Source: Goodfellowiella coeruleoviolacea (lineage in GTDB: Bacteria > Actinomycetota > Actinomycetes > Mycobacteriales > Pseudonocardiaceae). Taken from it: DNA of 64,000 bases. Numbering within the stretch: position 1 is the first letter of the stretch; every line of letters begins with the position of its first letter. Shown piece by piece: positions 42,801-50,359 of this stretch. The position numbers were made by a program, and so were the translations under genes. The notes beneath the pieces are model-generated. The model did not search any database and was not told the origin of the DNA. It saw only the letters and a list, made by a program, of their open reading frames with translations. The DNA is taken from assembly GCF_024171785.1 (NCBI RefSeq), contig NZ_JAMTCK010000012.1, forward strand, positions 186,001 through 250,000, written 5' to 3'.

Positions 42801-43954
42801 TGGACGCCCTGCTCGGCACCGCCCGCGACGCCCTGGCCGGCGCCGAGGCCAACCACGAGCGCGCCAAGGAGGCGTTCCGCCAGGCCGCGGCCGCCCCCGG
42901 CATCGTGGCCGCGGCCTTCCCCGCGCTGGAGACCCTGCCCGACACCGACGACCTGGCGGCGGTGCGCGCGGCCATCGCCGAGGCCGGCAACCGGCGCGGG
43001 GCGGTGGAGAGCAACGTGCTGGCCAAGCTCCAGGCGTTGCAGACCTCGCTGTCCGGCAGCCACGACATCACCGCCGAGCACCACGCCGGCCTGCTCACCG
43101 TGACCGTGACCGGCGAGGACGGCCCGCGCCCGGTGGCCGTGGCCGCGCGCCAGGTGTCCGCGAAACTGGCCGAGCAGCGCGGTTTCCTGGACGAGCGCTA
43201 CCAGGACATCTTCGCCGACTACCTGATCCGCGACGTGGCCGAGTCGCTGCGCGAGCAGATCGCGGTCGCCGAGGACCTGAGCCGGCGGATGAACGAGGTG
43301 TTGGCCAGGGCGCGGTCCAGTCAGGGTGTGCACGTGAAGCTGACCTGGAAGACGTCGGCGGCGCTGGACGAGGACACCCGGCAGGCGCTGGAGCTGGTGC
43401 GGATGCCGTTCGGGGAGCGCACGCCCGAGCAGGACGCGTTGCTGCGCCGGATGTTCACCGAGCGCATCGAGCTGGAGCGGGGTTCGGCGTCCGGTGGTTA
43501 CGCCGAGATCCTGGCCAGGGCACTCGACTACCGGTCGTGGTACGAGTTCAAGGTGACCGTGGCCGACACCGGCCCGGACGGGCGCTCGCGGGAGCGGCGG
43601 CTGCGCCAGCTGTCCTCGGGGGAGACGCGGCTGGTGTCGTACGTGACGCTGTTCGCGGCGGCGGCGTCGTTCTACGACGCGGTCGGTGACGGCGCCGCCG
43701 GGTTCGACCCGCTGCGGCTGGTGCTGCTGGACGAGGCGTTCGAGCGGTTGGACGACCCGACGATCCAGCGGATGCTGGGCCTGCTGGTGGATCTGGACAT
43801 GGACTGGGTGATCACCTGGCCGAGCGGCTGGGGCGTGTCCGAGAAGATCCCGCGCATGCACATCTACGACGTGCTGCGCCCGCGCGCGGGCGGTGGTGTG
43901 GCGTGCACCCAGACCACTTGGGACGGTGCCGGTCTGGACCGCGTCGACCCGTAG
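39803..43954 (+). CDS. jetC: Wadjet type II JetC, SMC-like ATPase (TIGR02680)
   Basis: A 1383-residue SMC/MukB-like ATPase. Walker A GTNGSGKS is at residues ~46-53, the ABC signature LSSGE at ~1270 and Walker B LVLLDEAFERLDD at ~1310; a long coiled coil (Ala/Glu/Arg/Gln-rich, residues ~270-1170) with a central hinge region separates them. JetC dimers hydrolyse ATP to extrude DNA loops and detect small circles. The TTG at 39803 is preceded by AGGAG and keeps the start close to the fold. All ATPase motifs are intact. The gene is followed by a strong terminator, not by jetD. Confidence 0.87.
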   Translation: MSPEPTQSRHSTGGRRWRLHRGGIVNIWQYAEQEFDFSGGRVIFQGTNGSGKSRTLELLFPLCLDGELRYLGSKGAGTVSIRRLMLDDYDAGPNRVGYTWVELVRSTGSGEEYLTCGLGLKASKSSQQITDSWRFITPARVGRQFRLVGADEVPLGRIHLRDEIGADCLYEEAAFRAKIAETVYGMPAGRYGDLLHLQRTLRNPDVGLKVLDGQLEQILSDALPPLDPGMVEHIATSFDDLESIRENITRLSDADQALGKFLSTYSDYALRGLRSAAEQWESAEGGVRARQRETRTLAGQLAEAQRRRAEADQRHAELEAAEQTTDEQINGLKQAPAYRDLQDLRGQEAVVAAERAAASTALEAAARQRAQENSAAEGVLRLHRRLAQDLAAAAADCAEPLRRRLVQAGLDTGLCPELPVLAEATAGAVEDRVRVGPDPEAEPVAVTRVIPPVVDGEELGKALDVAAEAADAAVAVVRQRAALVLNLHQQASDLDAQQQRLDGQRRSAQDAQQAATEAAARREAAAKDLGAAARDWLRRVTQWRDAVAAEGSTVELELPAVDELVADPGAARALAGQARQAITPLLNQAREAEHGLARRRAEIQQRIDAHQAELAGLRAGGEREPEPPRYATQPRDPAGGAPFYRLVDFHPDLTTVQRADLEAAIQASGLLNAWVSATGEVRADARGEVFATVHGPALADGGLAEVLVPATDADCPVPADVVAALLARISTTTSADSADSAGLAVSPTGHWRAGALAGAWSKPAAEFIGAGAREAARRQRISLLDEELRALRSELAGAGGELAEARERVSAWERRIEEFPGDGELIAGHGRLQATEEAAERALHQALALREQAEAAQGRWEAARGELARHAGAAGLSSPTTEALRQARQATQDAQHSAERLAEALRRQCRNTLNDLVTAGHTHQAAIADRTTAEREAEARCRSYVAGAARLAELSKAVGGEAKQVADTLRELEQGRGRLREELRQVRERVADLREQAAKLDALLGTARDALAGAEANHERAKEAFRQAAAAPGIVAAAFPALETLPDTDDLAAVRAAIAEAGNRRGAVESNVLAKLQALQTSLSGSHDITAEHHAGLLTVTVTGEDGPRPVAVAARQVSAKLAEQRGFLDERYQDIFADYLIRDVAESLREQIAVAEDLSRRMNEVLARARSSQGVHVKLTWKTSAALDEDTRQALELVRMPFGERTPEQDALLRRMFTERIELERGSASGGYAEILARALDYRSWYEFKVTVADTGPDGRSRERRLRQLSSGETRLVSYVTLFAAAASFYDAVGDGAAGFDPLRLVLLDEAFERLDDPTIQRMLGLLVDLDMDWVITWPSGWGVSEKIPRMHIYDVLRPRAGGGVACTQTTWDGAGLDRVDP

Positions 43955-43965
43955 CCCCAGGGCCA

Positions 43966-44007
43966 CCCCGGGTCGCACCCGGAGCGAACACCAGGGTGCG
44001 ACCGGGG
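43966..44007 (+). terminator. Terminator closing the jetABC operon
   Basis: GGTCGCACCC (43971-43980) pairs perfectly with GGGTGCGACC (43994-44003), extended by CCCC (43966-43969) with GGGG (44004-44007) across one bulged G, and followed by TTT. It starts 11 bp after the jetC stop, so the operon ends here. Confidence 0.88.
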
Positions 44008-44052
44008 TTTCACCCGGTGGTCGGAGATCGATCTACTTGGGACTGTTGTCGC

Positions 44053-45342
44053 ATGACGACAACAGCCAAGTCACGGCTCAGCCGGAAGGCCGTCCTGCTG
44101 CTCGGCGCGGCCGTGCTGGCCCTCGCCCCGGTCACCGCGGCCTGCGCCACCGCCAGCGCCGACACCAGCGTCGACAGCGGCGCCGACAGCAGCGGGGCCG
44201 ACCGGCACCAGAACCAGAATCCCCTGCTGGCGGCCCGGCACCTGACCACACTGTCCCAACAGGACGTGGTCGCCGCACTGCGCACCGCCCAGTTCGACCC
44301 GGGCGTCGCCAAGTACGGGGTGGACACCTACCAGCTGGTCTACCGCACCTCCGACGAGCGGGGACAGTCCACGGTGGCCAGCGGTCTGCTGGTGCTGCCC
44401 GCCAACGGGGAGCGGGAACTGCGCCCGGTTTCCTTCACCCACGGCACCACCAGCTACAAGTTCGACGCCCCCTCGATGAAGCAGCCCTCGGACTTCGCGG
44501 TCGCCCCGGTGCTGAGCTACGGCGCGGCCGGCTTCGCCGCGGTCGCCCCGGACTACCTCGGCCTGGGCATCAGCCCGGGGCCGCACCCCTGGATGGACGT
44601 GCCGACCGAGACCACCGCGTCGCTGGACATGCTGCGGGCGGCCCGAGGTTTCGTCACCGGACAGGGTCGGAAACTGGACCGCGAGGTGATGGTCACCGGG
44701 TTCTCGCAGGGCGCCTCGGCCGCGCTCGGACTGGCCCGCGACCTCCAGGCCGGCCGCGCGCCGGAGTTCCGACTGGGCGCGCTGGCGCCGGTCAGCGGTG
44801 CCTACGACTTCCAGCACGCCGAACTGCCGGCGCTGCTCAACGGGGAGCTGGAACCGAAGAGCAGTGCCCTGTACGCGGCCTACCTGCTGGTCTCGTGGAA
44901 CCGCCTGCACCACCTGTACGACTCGCCGAGCGAGATGTTCCAGGCCCCCTACGACGCCACCATCGAGCACCTGTTCGACAGTACGGCGCCTGGCCGTGAC
45001 CTGATGACCGGCACGCCCGCCCGGGTCGACCAGCTGCTCACCCCGCGCGCGCTGGAACTGCTGCGCAACCCGGACGGACCGCTGGCCGCCGCGCTGCGCG
45101 TGTCCGACAGCGTGTGCACGGACTGGGCGCCCCGGGTGCCCACCCGCCTGTACGTGATGGCCGGCGACGAGCAGGCCGTGGACACGAACACCGAGCACTG
45201 CCGGTCCGGCCTGCGCGCCAACGGCGTCGACCCGCAGGTCGTCACCGTCGGCCCCGGCGAGTACCAGGGCTCCCGGCACCTGGGGTCCAACGCACTGGCC
45301 ACACCGTCCATCGTGGAGTGGTTCGTCCAGCTGGCGGGGTGA
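44053..45342 (+). CDS. Secreted lipase-like alpha/beta hydrolase
   Basis: A 429-residue exported protein. Residues 1-31 form a signal peptide with a Cys at the cleavage region (APVTAAC), so it may be a lipoprotein although the lipobox is imperfect. The core has YRTSDERGQSTVASGLLVLP, SFTHGTTSYKFDAPS, DYLGLGISPGPHPWMD, and the elbow VTGFSQGASAALGLARDL with the Ser nucleophile. This pattern is that of secreted lipases/prolyl-aminopeptidase-like hydrolases of the LIP/Sec_lipase group. It has its own promoter region after the jet terminator. Substrate unknown. Confidence 0.82.
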   Translation: MTTTAKSRLSRKAVLLLGAAVLALAPVTAACATASADTSVDSGADSSGADRHQNQNPLLAARHLTTLSQQDVVAALRTAQFDPGVAKYGVDTYQLVYRTSDERGQSTVASGLLVLPANGERELRPVSFTHGTTSYKFDAPSMKQPSDFAVAPVLSYGAAGFAAVAPDYLGLGISPGPHPWMDVPTETTASLDMLRAARGFVTGQGRKLDREVMVTGFSQGASAALGLARDLQAGRAPEFRLGALAPVSGAYDFQHAELPALLNGELEPKSSALYAAYLLVSWNRLHHLYDSPSEMFQAPYDATIEHLFDSTAPGRDLMTGTPARVDQLLTPRALELLRNPDGPLAAALRVSDSVCTDWAPRVPTRLYVMAGDEQAVDTNTEHCRSGLRANGVDPQVVTVGPGEYQGSRHLGSNALATPSIVEWFVQLAG

Positions 45343-45363
45343 GAACCCTCCGGCCGCCGAGCC

Positions 45364-45383
45364 CTGGCGAGATCCCTCGCCAG
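45364..45383. terminator. Hairpin between convergent genes
   Basis: CTGGCGAG-ATCC-CTCGCCAG (45364-45383) follows the lipase stop by 22 bp. A second hairpin TTGTCGCC...GGCGACAA (45494-45501 with 45516-45523) lies 50 bp beyond the RidA stop and may serve the opposite strand. The 230-bp gap holds no gene. Confidence 0.65.
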
Positions 45384-45572
45384 CGCTGGTTGCGCGTGGG
45401 TGGCGCTGGACGTCGCCCCTGCCGAACGAATCACGTCACGGACAGGCACGGTCATGAACGCATCTGGTCGGGGAACCCGCACCTGGTCGTCGTTTGTCGC
45501 CCCCGTCGGCAAACCGGCGACAACCCGACGGTTGGCGGAAGTCCGCCTTGCCCCGGCCCCGTCCTGGGAACG

Positions 45573-45962
45573 TCACACGACAGCGATGGCGTCGATCTCG
45601 ACGAGGAATCCGGGGCCCAGGCCGGCGACGACGTGGACCGTGATGGCCGGCGGCGGATCGGCCCGGTTCCACACCCGCTGGAAGGCGGCCACGCCTTCGT
45701 CGAGCGAGTGGCCGTCCACCACGGCGATGGTCCAGGACACGATGTTCGCCAGGGTTGCCCCCTCGCTCTCCAGGATGGTGGCGAGGTTGCGCAACGCCTG
45801 CTCGGCCTGCTCCCCGACCGTGGGCCCGACGACCTTTCCGTCCGCGTCGACACCGTTCTGCCCGCCGATGTAGATCGTCTTCGTGGGCTGTTCGACCACG
45901 ACTGCCTGGCTGAAGGCCGGGCTGCGGTGGAGTCCCTCGGGGTTGATGTGCCGTACGGCCAT
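45573..45962 (-). CDS. RidA-family protein (YjgF/YER057c/UK114)
   Basis: A 129-residue protein of the RidA family, which deaminates reactive enamine/imine intermediates made by PLP enzymes. Signatures are AFSQAVVVEQPTKTIYIGGQ, GEQAEQALRNLATILESEGA and the C-terminal LVEIDAIAVV. The usual active-site Arg (in PARxA) is not visible: the segment reads NRADPPPAITVHVVAGL. This suggests a non-canonical Rid subgroup, not classical RidA. ATG 45962 has GGAAGGG upstream. It is divergent from a CGNR regulator with a shared operator-like region. Confidence 0.86.
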   Translation of the reverse strand: MAVRHINPEGLHRSPAFSQAVVVEQPTKTIYIGGQNGVDADGKVVGPTVGEQAEQALRNLATILESEGATLANIVSWTIAVVDGHSLDEGVAAFQRVWNRADPPPAITVHVVAGLGPGFLVEIDAIAVV

Positions 45963-45984
45963 GTGCTTGCCCTTCCGCGCTGGC

Positions 45985-46033
45985 GAAACCATTTAAACCG
46001 GTTATCCCTGACGACACTAGTTATAGTGGTTTC
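45985..46033. promoter_or_regulatory. Operator-like repeats between ridA and the CGNR regulator
   Basis: GAAACCA (45985-45991) and TGGTTTC (46027-46033) form a wide inverted repeat; AACCGGTT (45996-46003) is a perfect palindrome between them. The 71-bp AT-richer gap separates the two start codons, and the second arm touches the CGNR ATG, suggesting autoregulation. Confidence 0.5.
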
Positions 46034-46633
46034 ATGCGAACGAACGCAACCGGACGGGTCCTGCACGACACCCGGGGAGGGTCGTTCCGGTTCGACGCCG
46101 GTGCCGTCTGCCTGGACTTCGCCCACAGCGGTGGCGAGGGCGAGTACGCGGTGTACGAGACCCTCCACGAGCCCTCCGACCTGGCCGAGTGGTTGGCGCA
46201 GCCGCCGCTGGCCGCGGTCATGACGGTCCAAGTGACAGCCCGCGAACTGGCCGAGGCCAAGTCCCTCCGCCAGGCGATCTGGGACGCGGCGCACGCCCAG
46301 GCCGCACGTCGTCCCCTCCCCGTCGAGGCGATCGCGACCATCAACCGGGCCGCGGCCGCCGCACCGCTGGTCCCCGAGCTGACCAACGACCTGACCGCGC
46401 GGTGGGCGCCGCCGGTTCGGGCGACGCACGCGCTGTCGACGTTGGCTCGGGAGATGATCGAACTGCTGTCCGGACCGCTCGCCAACCGGATCCGCGAGTG
46501 CGCGAGCGACAACTGCCCACTCGTGTTCGTCGACTCGTCCCGGCCCGGCGCCCGCCGCTGGTGTGCGATGGAGCGCTGCGGCAACCGCCACAAGCTCCGC
46601 GCCCTGCGCACCCGGCGGAGCACCACTCCGTGA
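46034..46633 (+). CDS. CGNR zinc-finger (ABATE) transcriptional regulator
   Basis: A 199-residue protein. The N-terminal ABATE domain has the family's FRFDAGAVCLDFAHSGG entry and a helical body with LAEAKSLRQAIWDAAH. The C-terminal zinc finger is CASDNCPLVFVDSSRPGARR then WCAMERCGNRHKLRALRTR, with the CGNR signature. These proteins are predicted stress-response regulators that bind DNA through the finger. It is divergent from RidA and probably controls it. ATG 46034 lies directly on an operator arm. Confidence 0.88.
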   Translation: MRTNATGRVLHDTRGGSFRFDAGAVCLDFAHSGGEGEYAVYETLHEPSDLAEWLAQPPLAAVMTVQVTARELAEAKSLRQAIWDAAHAQAARRPLPVEAIATINRAAAAAPLVPELTNDLTARWAPPVRATHALSTLAREMIELLSGPLANRIRECASDNCPLVFVDSSRPGARRWCAMERCGNRHKLRALRTRRSTTP

Positions 46634-46883
46634 CGCGGCCACGGACACGACCAGTCCGGTGTCCGCCCGAACATGCTGCGCCTCGCTGCGGCGAAGTACC
46701 CGAAGCGCGCTGATGCCGCTGATCTGGCTCACCGCATCGTGCTGGCCCTCGCGCAGGCTGACCAACACGATGCGGTTCTTCAGGTGGGCGAGTGACACCG
46801 ACGAAGTCGGCGTTGGCTGGGCCGAGCAGTTGGGGTGACCCCGCTCGGTGGAATGGGTCAGTGCTGTCCACAGTGGAATGTGA

Positions 46884-47291
46884 TCAGGTCACCGGGGTGT
46901 TCTGGCCGACGCGGATGCGCCACTCGCCGTTGGTGCGCTGCGCGACGAGCAGGAGGATCGCCGCCATCGGGTCCTCGCCAGCGACCTGGCCGTCCGCCCC
47001 GTCCTGGCGGGTTCGCTGGCGGGCGTGGACCGCGGCCAGGTCCGGGGCGAGGTGGGTGATGTTCTCGATGGTGTAGCTGACGCTGATCCGCTCCAGCGGC
47101 CCGCCCGGAGCGAACACGAACGACTGGGCGCGGTGCAGCGCCTGCTTGTCCCTGACCAGGTTGCCGCCGAAGTTGACGAAGACCGGCTCGTCGGCGAACA
47201 GGTCGTTCATCGCCCTGGCGTTGTTGGTGTTGAAGGCGTTCTCGTAGCTCCTGACGAGGTCGGCCAGTTGGTCATCGGTGTTGGTCGGCAC
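46884..47291 (-). CDS. NTF2-like protein (SnoaL/SgcJ type)
   Basis: A 135-residue cone-shaped NTF2-fold protein. The start DQLADLVRSYENAFNTNNAR and AMNDLFADEPVFVNFGG, with the late GEWRIRVGQNTPV, are typical of the SgcJ/EcaC or SnoaL-like group. Members act as small-molecule isomerases or binding proteins and often have unknown substrates. GTG 47291 follows AGGAGG. The 250 bp between this gene and the CGNR gene hold no supported gene; a minus-strand frame there (AHLKNRIVLVSLREG region) may be a decayed coding remnant. Confidence 0.8.
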   Translation of the reverse strand: MPTNTDDQLADLVRSYENAFNTNNARAMNDLFADEPVFVNFGGNLVRDKQALHRAQSFVFAPGGPLERISVSYTIENITHLAPDLAAVHARQRTRQDGADGQVAGEDPMAAILLLVAQRTNGEWRIRVGQNTPVT

Positions 47292-47408
47292 GCGATCCTC
47301 CTGTCGCCTGTGGACAGGACCAAGCCTGCTACTTCCAGCTAACCCGAGGTCAAGGAGCCGGCTGCCACGCCGCGGCAGCCATCGGGAACACGACGGCGGC
47401 CAGGGGAA

Positions 47409-48596
47409 TCAGTCGCGCTCCGGGGAGAACGGGCCGCCGTTGCCGAAGACGAGCTTGGCGAAGCGCTCACCGATGCGGCGGTGCGTGGCCGCGTCCGGGT
47501 GGAGTTGGTCGGGCAGGGGCAGCTCGGCGAAGTCCGCCGCGCCGTAGAGGTCGAGGCCGTCGAGGTAGGTCAGGTTCGGGTCGTCGGCGCTCCGCTGCCG
47601 GACGATGCGGGACAGTTCCTCCCGGATGACGGTGAGCGTCAGCTTTCCCTTGGCACGCTCGGCCGGGTCACCGGTCGCGCGGAACCGCACTTCGCCGGCG
47701 CGCAGCGCGTCGAGGTCGAACGCGCCGGGGCCAGGGGTGTCCTCGTGGATGGGGCAGTGGATCGGCGAGACGACCAGCAGCGGCGTGGTGGGGTGGCCCT
47801 CGCGGATGGTGTCGAGGAAGCCGTGCACCGCCGGGCCGAACGCGCGCAGCCGCATCAGGTCCGCGTTGACCAGGTTGATGCCGATCTTGACGCTGATCAG
47901 GTCGGCGGGCGTGTCCCGCATCGTGCGGGCGGTGAACGGGTCGAGCAGGGCGCTGCCGCCGAACCCGAGGTTGACCAGGTCCACGCCACCCAGCGCGGCG
48001 GCCAGGGCCGGCCAGATGGTGGTGGGGCTGGCGGCGTTGGAGCCGTGGCTGATCGAACTGCCGTGGTGCAGCCACACCGGGCGGCCCCGGTCCGGTACGG
48101 GCTCGACCGGGGCGTTGGCGCGCAGGGCGACGAGTTGGGTGGTCTCGTTGTGCGGCAACCAGATCTCGACGTCCTTGCCGTGCTCGGGCAGGTCGGAGAA
48201 GCGGAGGGTGCTGACCGGGCCGGGCCGGTGTTCGGCGTTGCCGGTGGCCATGTCGATGGTCAGGGTGTCGCCACCGGTCGCGGTGGCCTGGCCGGTGAGG
48301 TGACCGTCAACGAGCAGGTCGTACACGCCCTCCGGGCGGGGCGGGACACCCCGGTAGACGCGCTTGGTGGGCAGCGTGTCCAGTTCCACGGCGGTGGCCC
48401 GGGTGCGGAAGACCAGCCGCACGCCGGAGGGCTGGGACTCGGCCATGGCCAGTTGCGGGTCGGTGCACTGGGCGCGGGCCCACGCGGGCAGCCGGTGCGG
48501 CAGCAGGCCGCGCTCGGTGCGCTCCAGGTCGAGGGCGCCGCGCAGGAGGTCGGCGGTGATGGGCGTGCTGATCCAGGTGTGCTGGGTGTGCGTCAT
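47409..48596 (-). CDS. SGNH/GDSL hydrolase with N-terminal beta-sandwich
   Basis: A 395-residue protein without signal peptide. Residues ~1-170 form a beta-rich domain (TRATAVELDTLPTKRVYRG...DVEIWLPHNETTQLVAL), as in carbohydrate esterases with a jelly-roll domain. The SGNH domain follows: WLHHGSSISHGS with the Ser nucleophile, NLGFGGSALLDPF, and LPDQLHPDAATHR with the catalytic Asp-His. A deacetylase acting on sugars or a general esterase is likely. It follows the tetR gene on the same strand by 85 bp and is probably controlled by it. Confidence 0.82.
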   Translation of the reverse strand: MTHTQHTWISTPITADLLRGALDLERTERGLLPHRLPAWARAQCTDPQLAMAESQPSGVRLVFRTRATAVELDTLPTKRVYRGVPPRPEGVYDLLVDGHLTGQATATGGDTLTIDMATGNAEHRPGPVSTLRFSDLPEHGKDVEIWLPHNETTQLVALRANAPVEPVPDRGRPVWLHHGSSISHGSNAASPTTIWPALAAALGGVDLVNLGFGGSALLDPFTARTMRDTPADLISVKIGINLVNADLMRLRAFGPAVHGFLDTIREGHPTTPLLVVSPIHCPIHEDTPGPGAFDLDALRAGEVRFRATGDPAERAKGKLTLTVIREELSRIVRQRSADDPNLTYLDGLDLYGAADFAELPLPDQLHPDAATHRRIGERFAKLVFGNGGPFSPERD

Positions 48597-48681
48597 GTCA
48601 ACCTGCTGATCGAGAGGGGGAGCGCTCGGGTTCGGTGGTGCGGTGTGGAGGTAGCGGCCCGCGCGGGGCGTGCGCCGAGGG

Positions 48682-49251
48682 TCAGGGCGCTGGCCAGTTG
48701 CGCAGCAGGGCGTCGAGCGCGTCCAGGGTGCGCGTCCAGCTCTCCTGGGAGTCGGGGGCGCTGTGGCTGAACCCGCCGCTCAGCTCCAACGTCACGTAGC
48801 CGTGGAAGACGCTGCCCAGCAGCCGGACCGCGTGGGTCTGGTCCGGTTCGCTCAGGTCGTAGCCGCGCAGGACCGCCCGGGTCAACTGGGCGTGCCGGAC
48901 CCCGGCGCTGGCGGCGGCCGTCGCCGAGTCGAGCCGGAGCTGGGCGGCGGCGTAGCGGCCGGGGTGCTCGCGGGCGTAGTCGCGGTAGACGTTGGCCAGG
49001 GCGGTCAGCGCGTCCTTGCCGGCCCGGCCGGCCAGGGCGTCGGCGGCCCGGTCGGCGAGTTCCTCCAGGGCGAGCAGGGCGATCCTGGTCCTGAGGTCCT
49101 GGGAGTTCTTCACGTGCGAGTACAGGCTCGCCACCTTGACGTCGAACCGCCTGGCCAACGCCGAGACGGTCACCTGGTCGAAGCCGACCTCGTCGGCCAG
49201 TTCCGCCCCGGCCTGGGTGAGGCGTTCCGCAGTCAGTCCCGCGCGTGCCAT
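48682..49251 (-). CDS. TetR-family regulator (WHG domain)
   Basis: A 189-residue regulator. The HTH is VSALARRFDVKVASLYSHVK. The ligand domain resembles TetR_C_33/WHG: AREHPGRYAAAQLRLDS and LRGYDLSEPDQTHAVRLLGS with VFHGYVTLELSGGF. ATG 49251 has AGGAAGGG upstream. A cluster of TTAGGCA half-sites lies immediately upstream and is the likely autoregulatory operator. It probably controls the downstream SGNH hydrolase. Confidence 0.88.
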   Translation of the reverse strand: MARAGLTAERLTQAGAELADEVGFDQVTVSALARRFDVKVASLYSHVKNSQDLRTRIALLALEELADRAADALAGRAGKDALTALANVYRDYAREHPGRYAAAQLRLDSATAAASAGVRHAQLTRAVLRGYDLSEPDQTHAVRLLGSVFHGYVTLELSGGFSHSAPDSQESWTRTLDALDALLRNWPAP

Positions 49252-49266
49252 GCCCTTCCTTCCCCT

Positions 49267-49327
49267 TGCCTAACTCCAACGTACATCCACCTAAAGCATT
49301 TAGGCAACCGGGGTGGAAGGTTAGGCA
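49267..49327. promoter_or_regulatory. TTAGGCA half-site cluster, probable TetR operator
   Basis: CCTAAA-GCA-TTTAGG (49290-49304) is a perfect palindrome. Matching half-sites TGCCTAA (49267-49273), TTTAGGCA (49299-49306) and TTAGGCA (49321-49327) surround it, just upstream of tetR. Confidence 0.68.
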
Positions 49328-49403
49328 GCAGGTCATGCTGAGTGGGCGGCTTCGCGAGTGACGTCGAAGGTGTCGAAGGTGTTGTGCTTGTCGACTTTCG
49401 TTG

Positions 49404-49435
49404 TATCGTTTTTCGATAACAACGATTATCGATAA
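49404..49435 (+). promoter_or_regulatory. TATCG-type palindromes before the DUF2975/XRE pair
   Basis: TATCG-TTTTT-CGATA (49404-49418) and TTATCGATAA (49426-49435) are perfect palindromes sharing the CGATAA half-site, in an AT-rich island ending 16 bp before the DUF2975 ATG. Such ATCGAT-type repeats often occur near YozG-like regulators. Confidence 0.6.
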
Positions 49436-49451
49436 GCAAGGGGGCGTTCAG

Positions 49452-50090
49452 ATGCGGAACCGAGATCCCCTGGAGCCGGCGGCGTCGCTGGTGCGCATGG
49501 TGGCCGCCTTCGCCGGCGTGCTGGCGGTGCTGGCGGTGCTGCTGAGGATCTTCGGCACGGGCGGCTCGTTGTTCGGTTTCGGTGCCGAGACCGTGTGTGT
49601 GGAGGCGCGGGCCGGGCTGGTTCCGAACGTCCTGTCGTCCGCCGAGTTGGCGCCGGACACGGCGGCGGGTGTGAACGCGTCCCCGGCGAGTGTGAGCCTC
49701 TGCACGGCCGCGCCGACGTGGTCACAGCGCACCCTGCTGGTGCTCACCCAGCTGCCGAGCTTCCTGGTGTTCGCGGCCGCGCTGGTGCTGGCCACCCGGG
49801 CGATCAGGCTGGCGGGGCGGGGCGGGATCTTCACGGCGGCCACGGCGGGTCGGCTGCGCCTGCTCGGCTGGTTCGTGCTGCTCGGTGAGGTGGTGGTCAC
49901 GCTGGTCGAGACGATCGCCCGCAGCGCGCTGGCCAGTACGATGCTCACCCAGCCGCTGGGTGGACAGTTCGGCCTGAACGACTGGAACCCGCCGGTGCTG
50001 GCGGTGTTCCTCGGGGCGGTGCTCATCTCGATGGCCAGGATCATGCGGGTCGGCACGGCCATGCGTGAGGACCTGGAAGGAACGGTGTAG
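49452..50090 (+). CDS. DUF2975 membrane protein
   Basis: A 212-residue membrane protein with four transmembrane helices (near residues 10-35, 95-115, 135-155 and 175-195). The extracytoplasmic loop between helices 1 and 2 carries two Cys residues (ETVCVEARAG and VSLCTAAPTW) that may pair. Residues 115-130 read LAGRGGIFTAATAGRLRLLG, which is the DUF2975 loop ('F...n...L...g'). Family members pair with a tiny XRE regulator, as here (2-bp gap). The role is probably membrane signal sensing or antagonism of that regulator; not known. Confidence 0.82.
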   Translation: MRNRDPLEPAASLVRMVAAFAGVLAVLAVLLRIFGTGGSLFGFGAETVCVEARAGLVPNVLSSAELAPDTAAGVNASPASVSLCTAAPTWSQRTLLVLTQLPSFLVFAAALVLATRAIRLAGRGGIFTAATAGRLRLLGWFVLLGEVVVTLVETIARSALASTMLTQPLGGQFGLNDWNPPVLAVFLGAVLISMARIMRVGTAMREDLEGTV

Positions 50091-50092
50091 GC

Positions 50093-50332
50093 GTGTCGGA
50101 CGAGGCGGAGTCCCACGGCATCGAGGTGACCCTCGACCGGCTGTTGCGGGAGCGGGGGATGACGCTGACCGAGCTGTCCCAGCGGGTGGGGGTCTCGCTG
50201 GTGAACCTGTCGGTCCTGAAGAACGGCAGGGCCAGGGCGATCCGGTTCAGCACGTTGAGCCGGCTGTGCGCGGTGCTCGACTGCCAGCCGGGCGATCTGC
50301 TCGGCTACCGGCCGCGCGAGCCGAACCCCTGA
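50093..50332 (+). CDS. YozG-like XRE-family regulator
   Basis: A 79-residue DNA-binding protein consisting of one helix-turn-helix: VTLDRLLRERGMTLTELSQR then VGVSLVNLSVLKNGRARAIR and CAVLDCQPGDLLGY. This is the compact YozG/Cro-CI type that accompanies DUF2975 proteins. GTG 50093 is 2 bp after the DUF2975 stop, so they are co-translated. Likely autorepressor acting on the TATCG palindromes. Confidence 0.9.
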   Translation: MSDEAESHGIEVTLDRLLRERGMTLTELSQRVGVSLVNLSVLKNGRARAIRFSTLSRLCAVLDCQPGDLLGYRPREPNP

Positions 50333-50359
50333 CCGTCCACAGCGGACCGAGCTGCAGCT

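Noticed and set aside
39533-43978. 1481-codon minus-strand frame opposite jetC
   Set aside because: It mirrors the jetC coding frame and lacks any motif; the length is a by-product of strong third-position GC bias.
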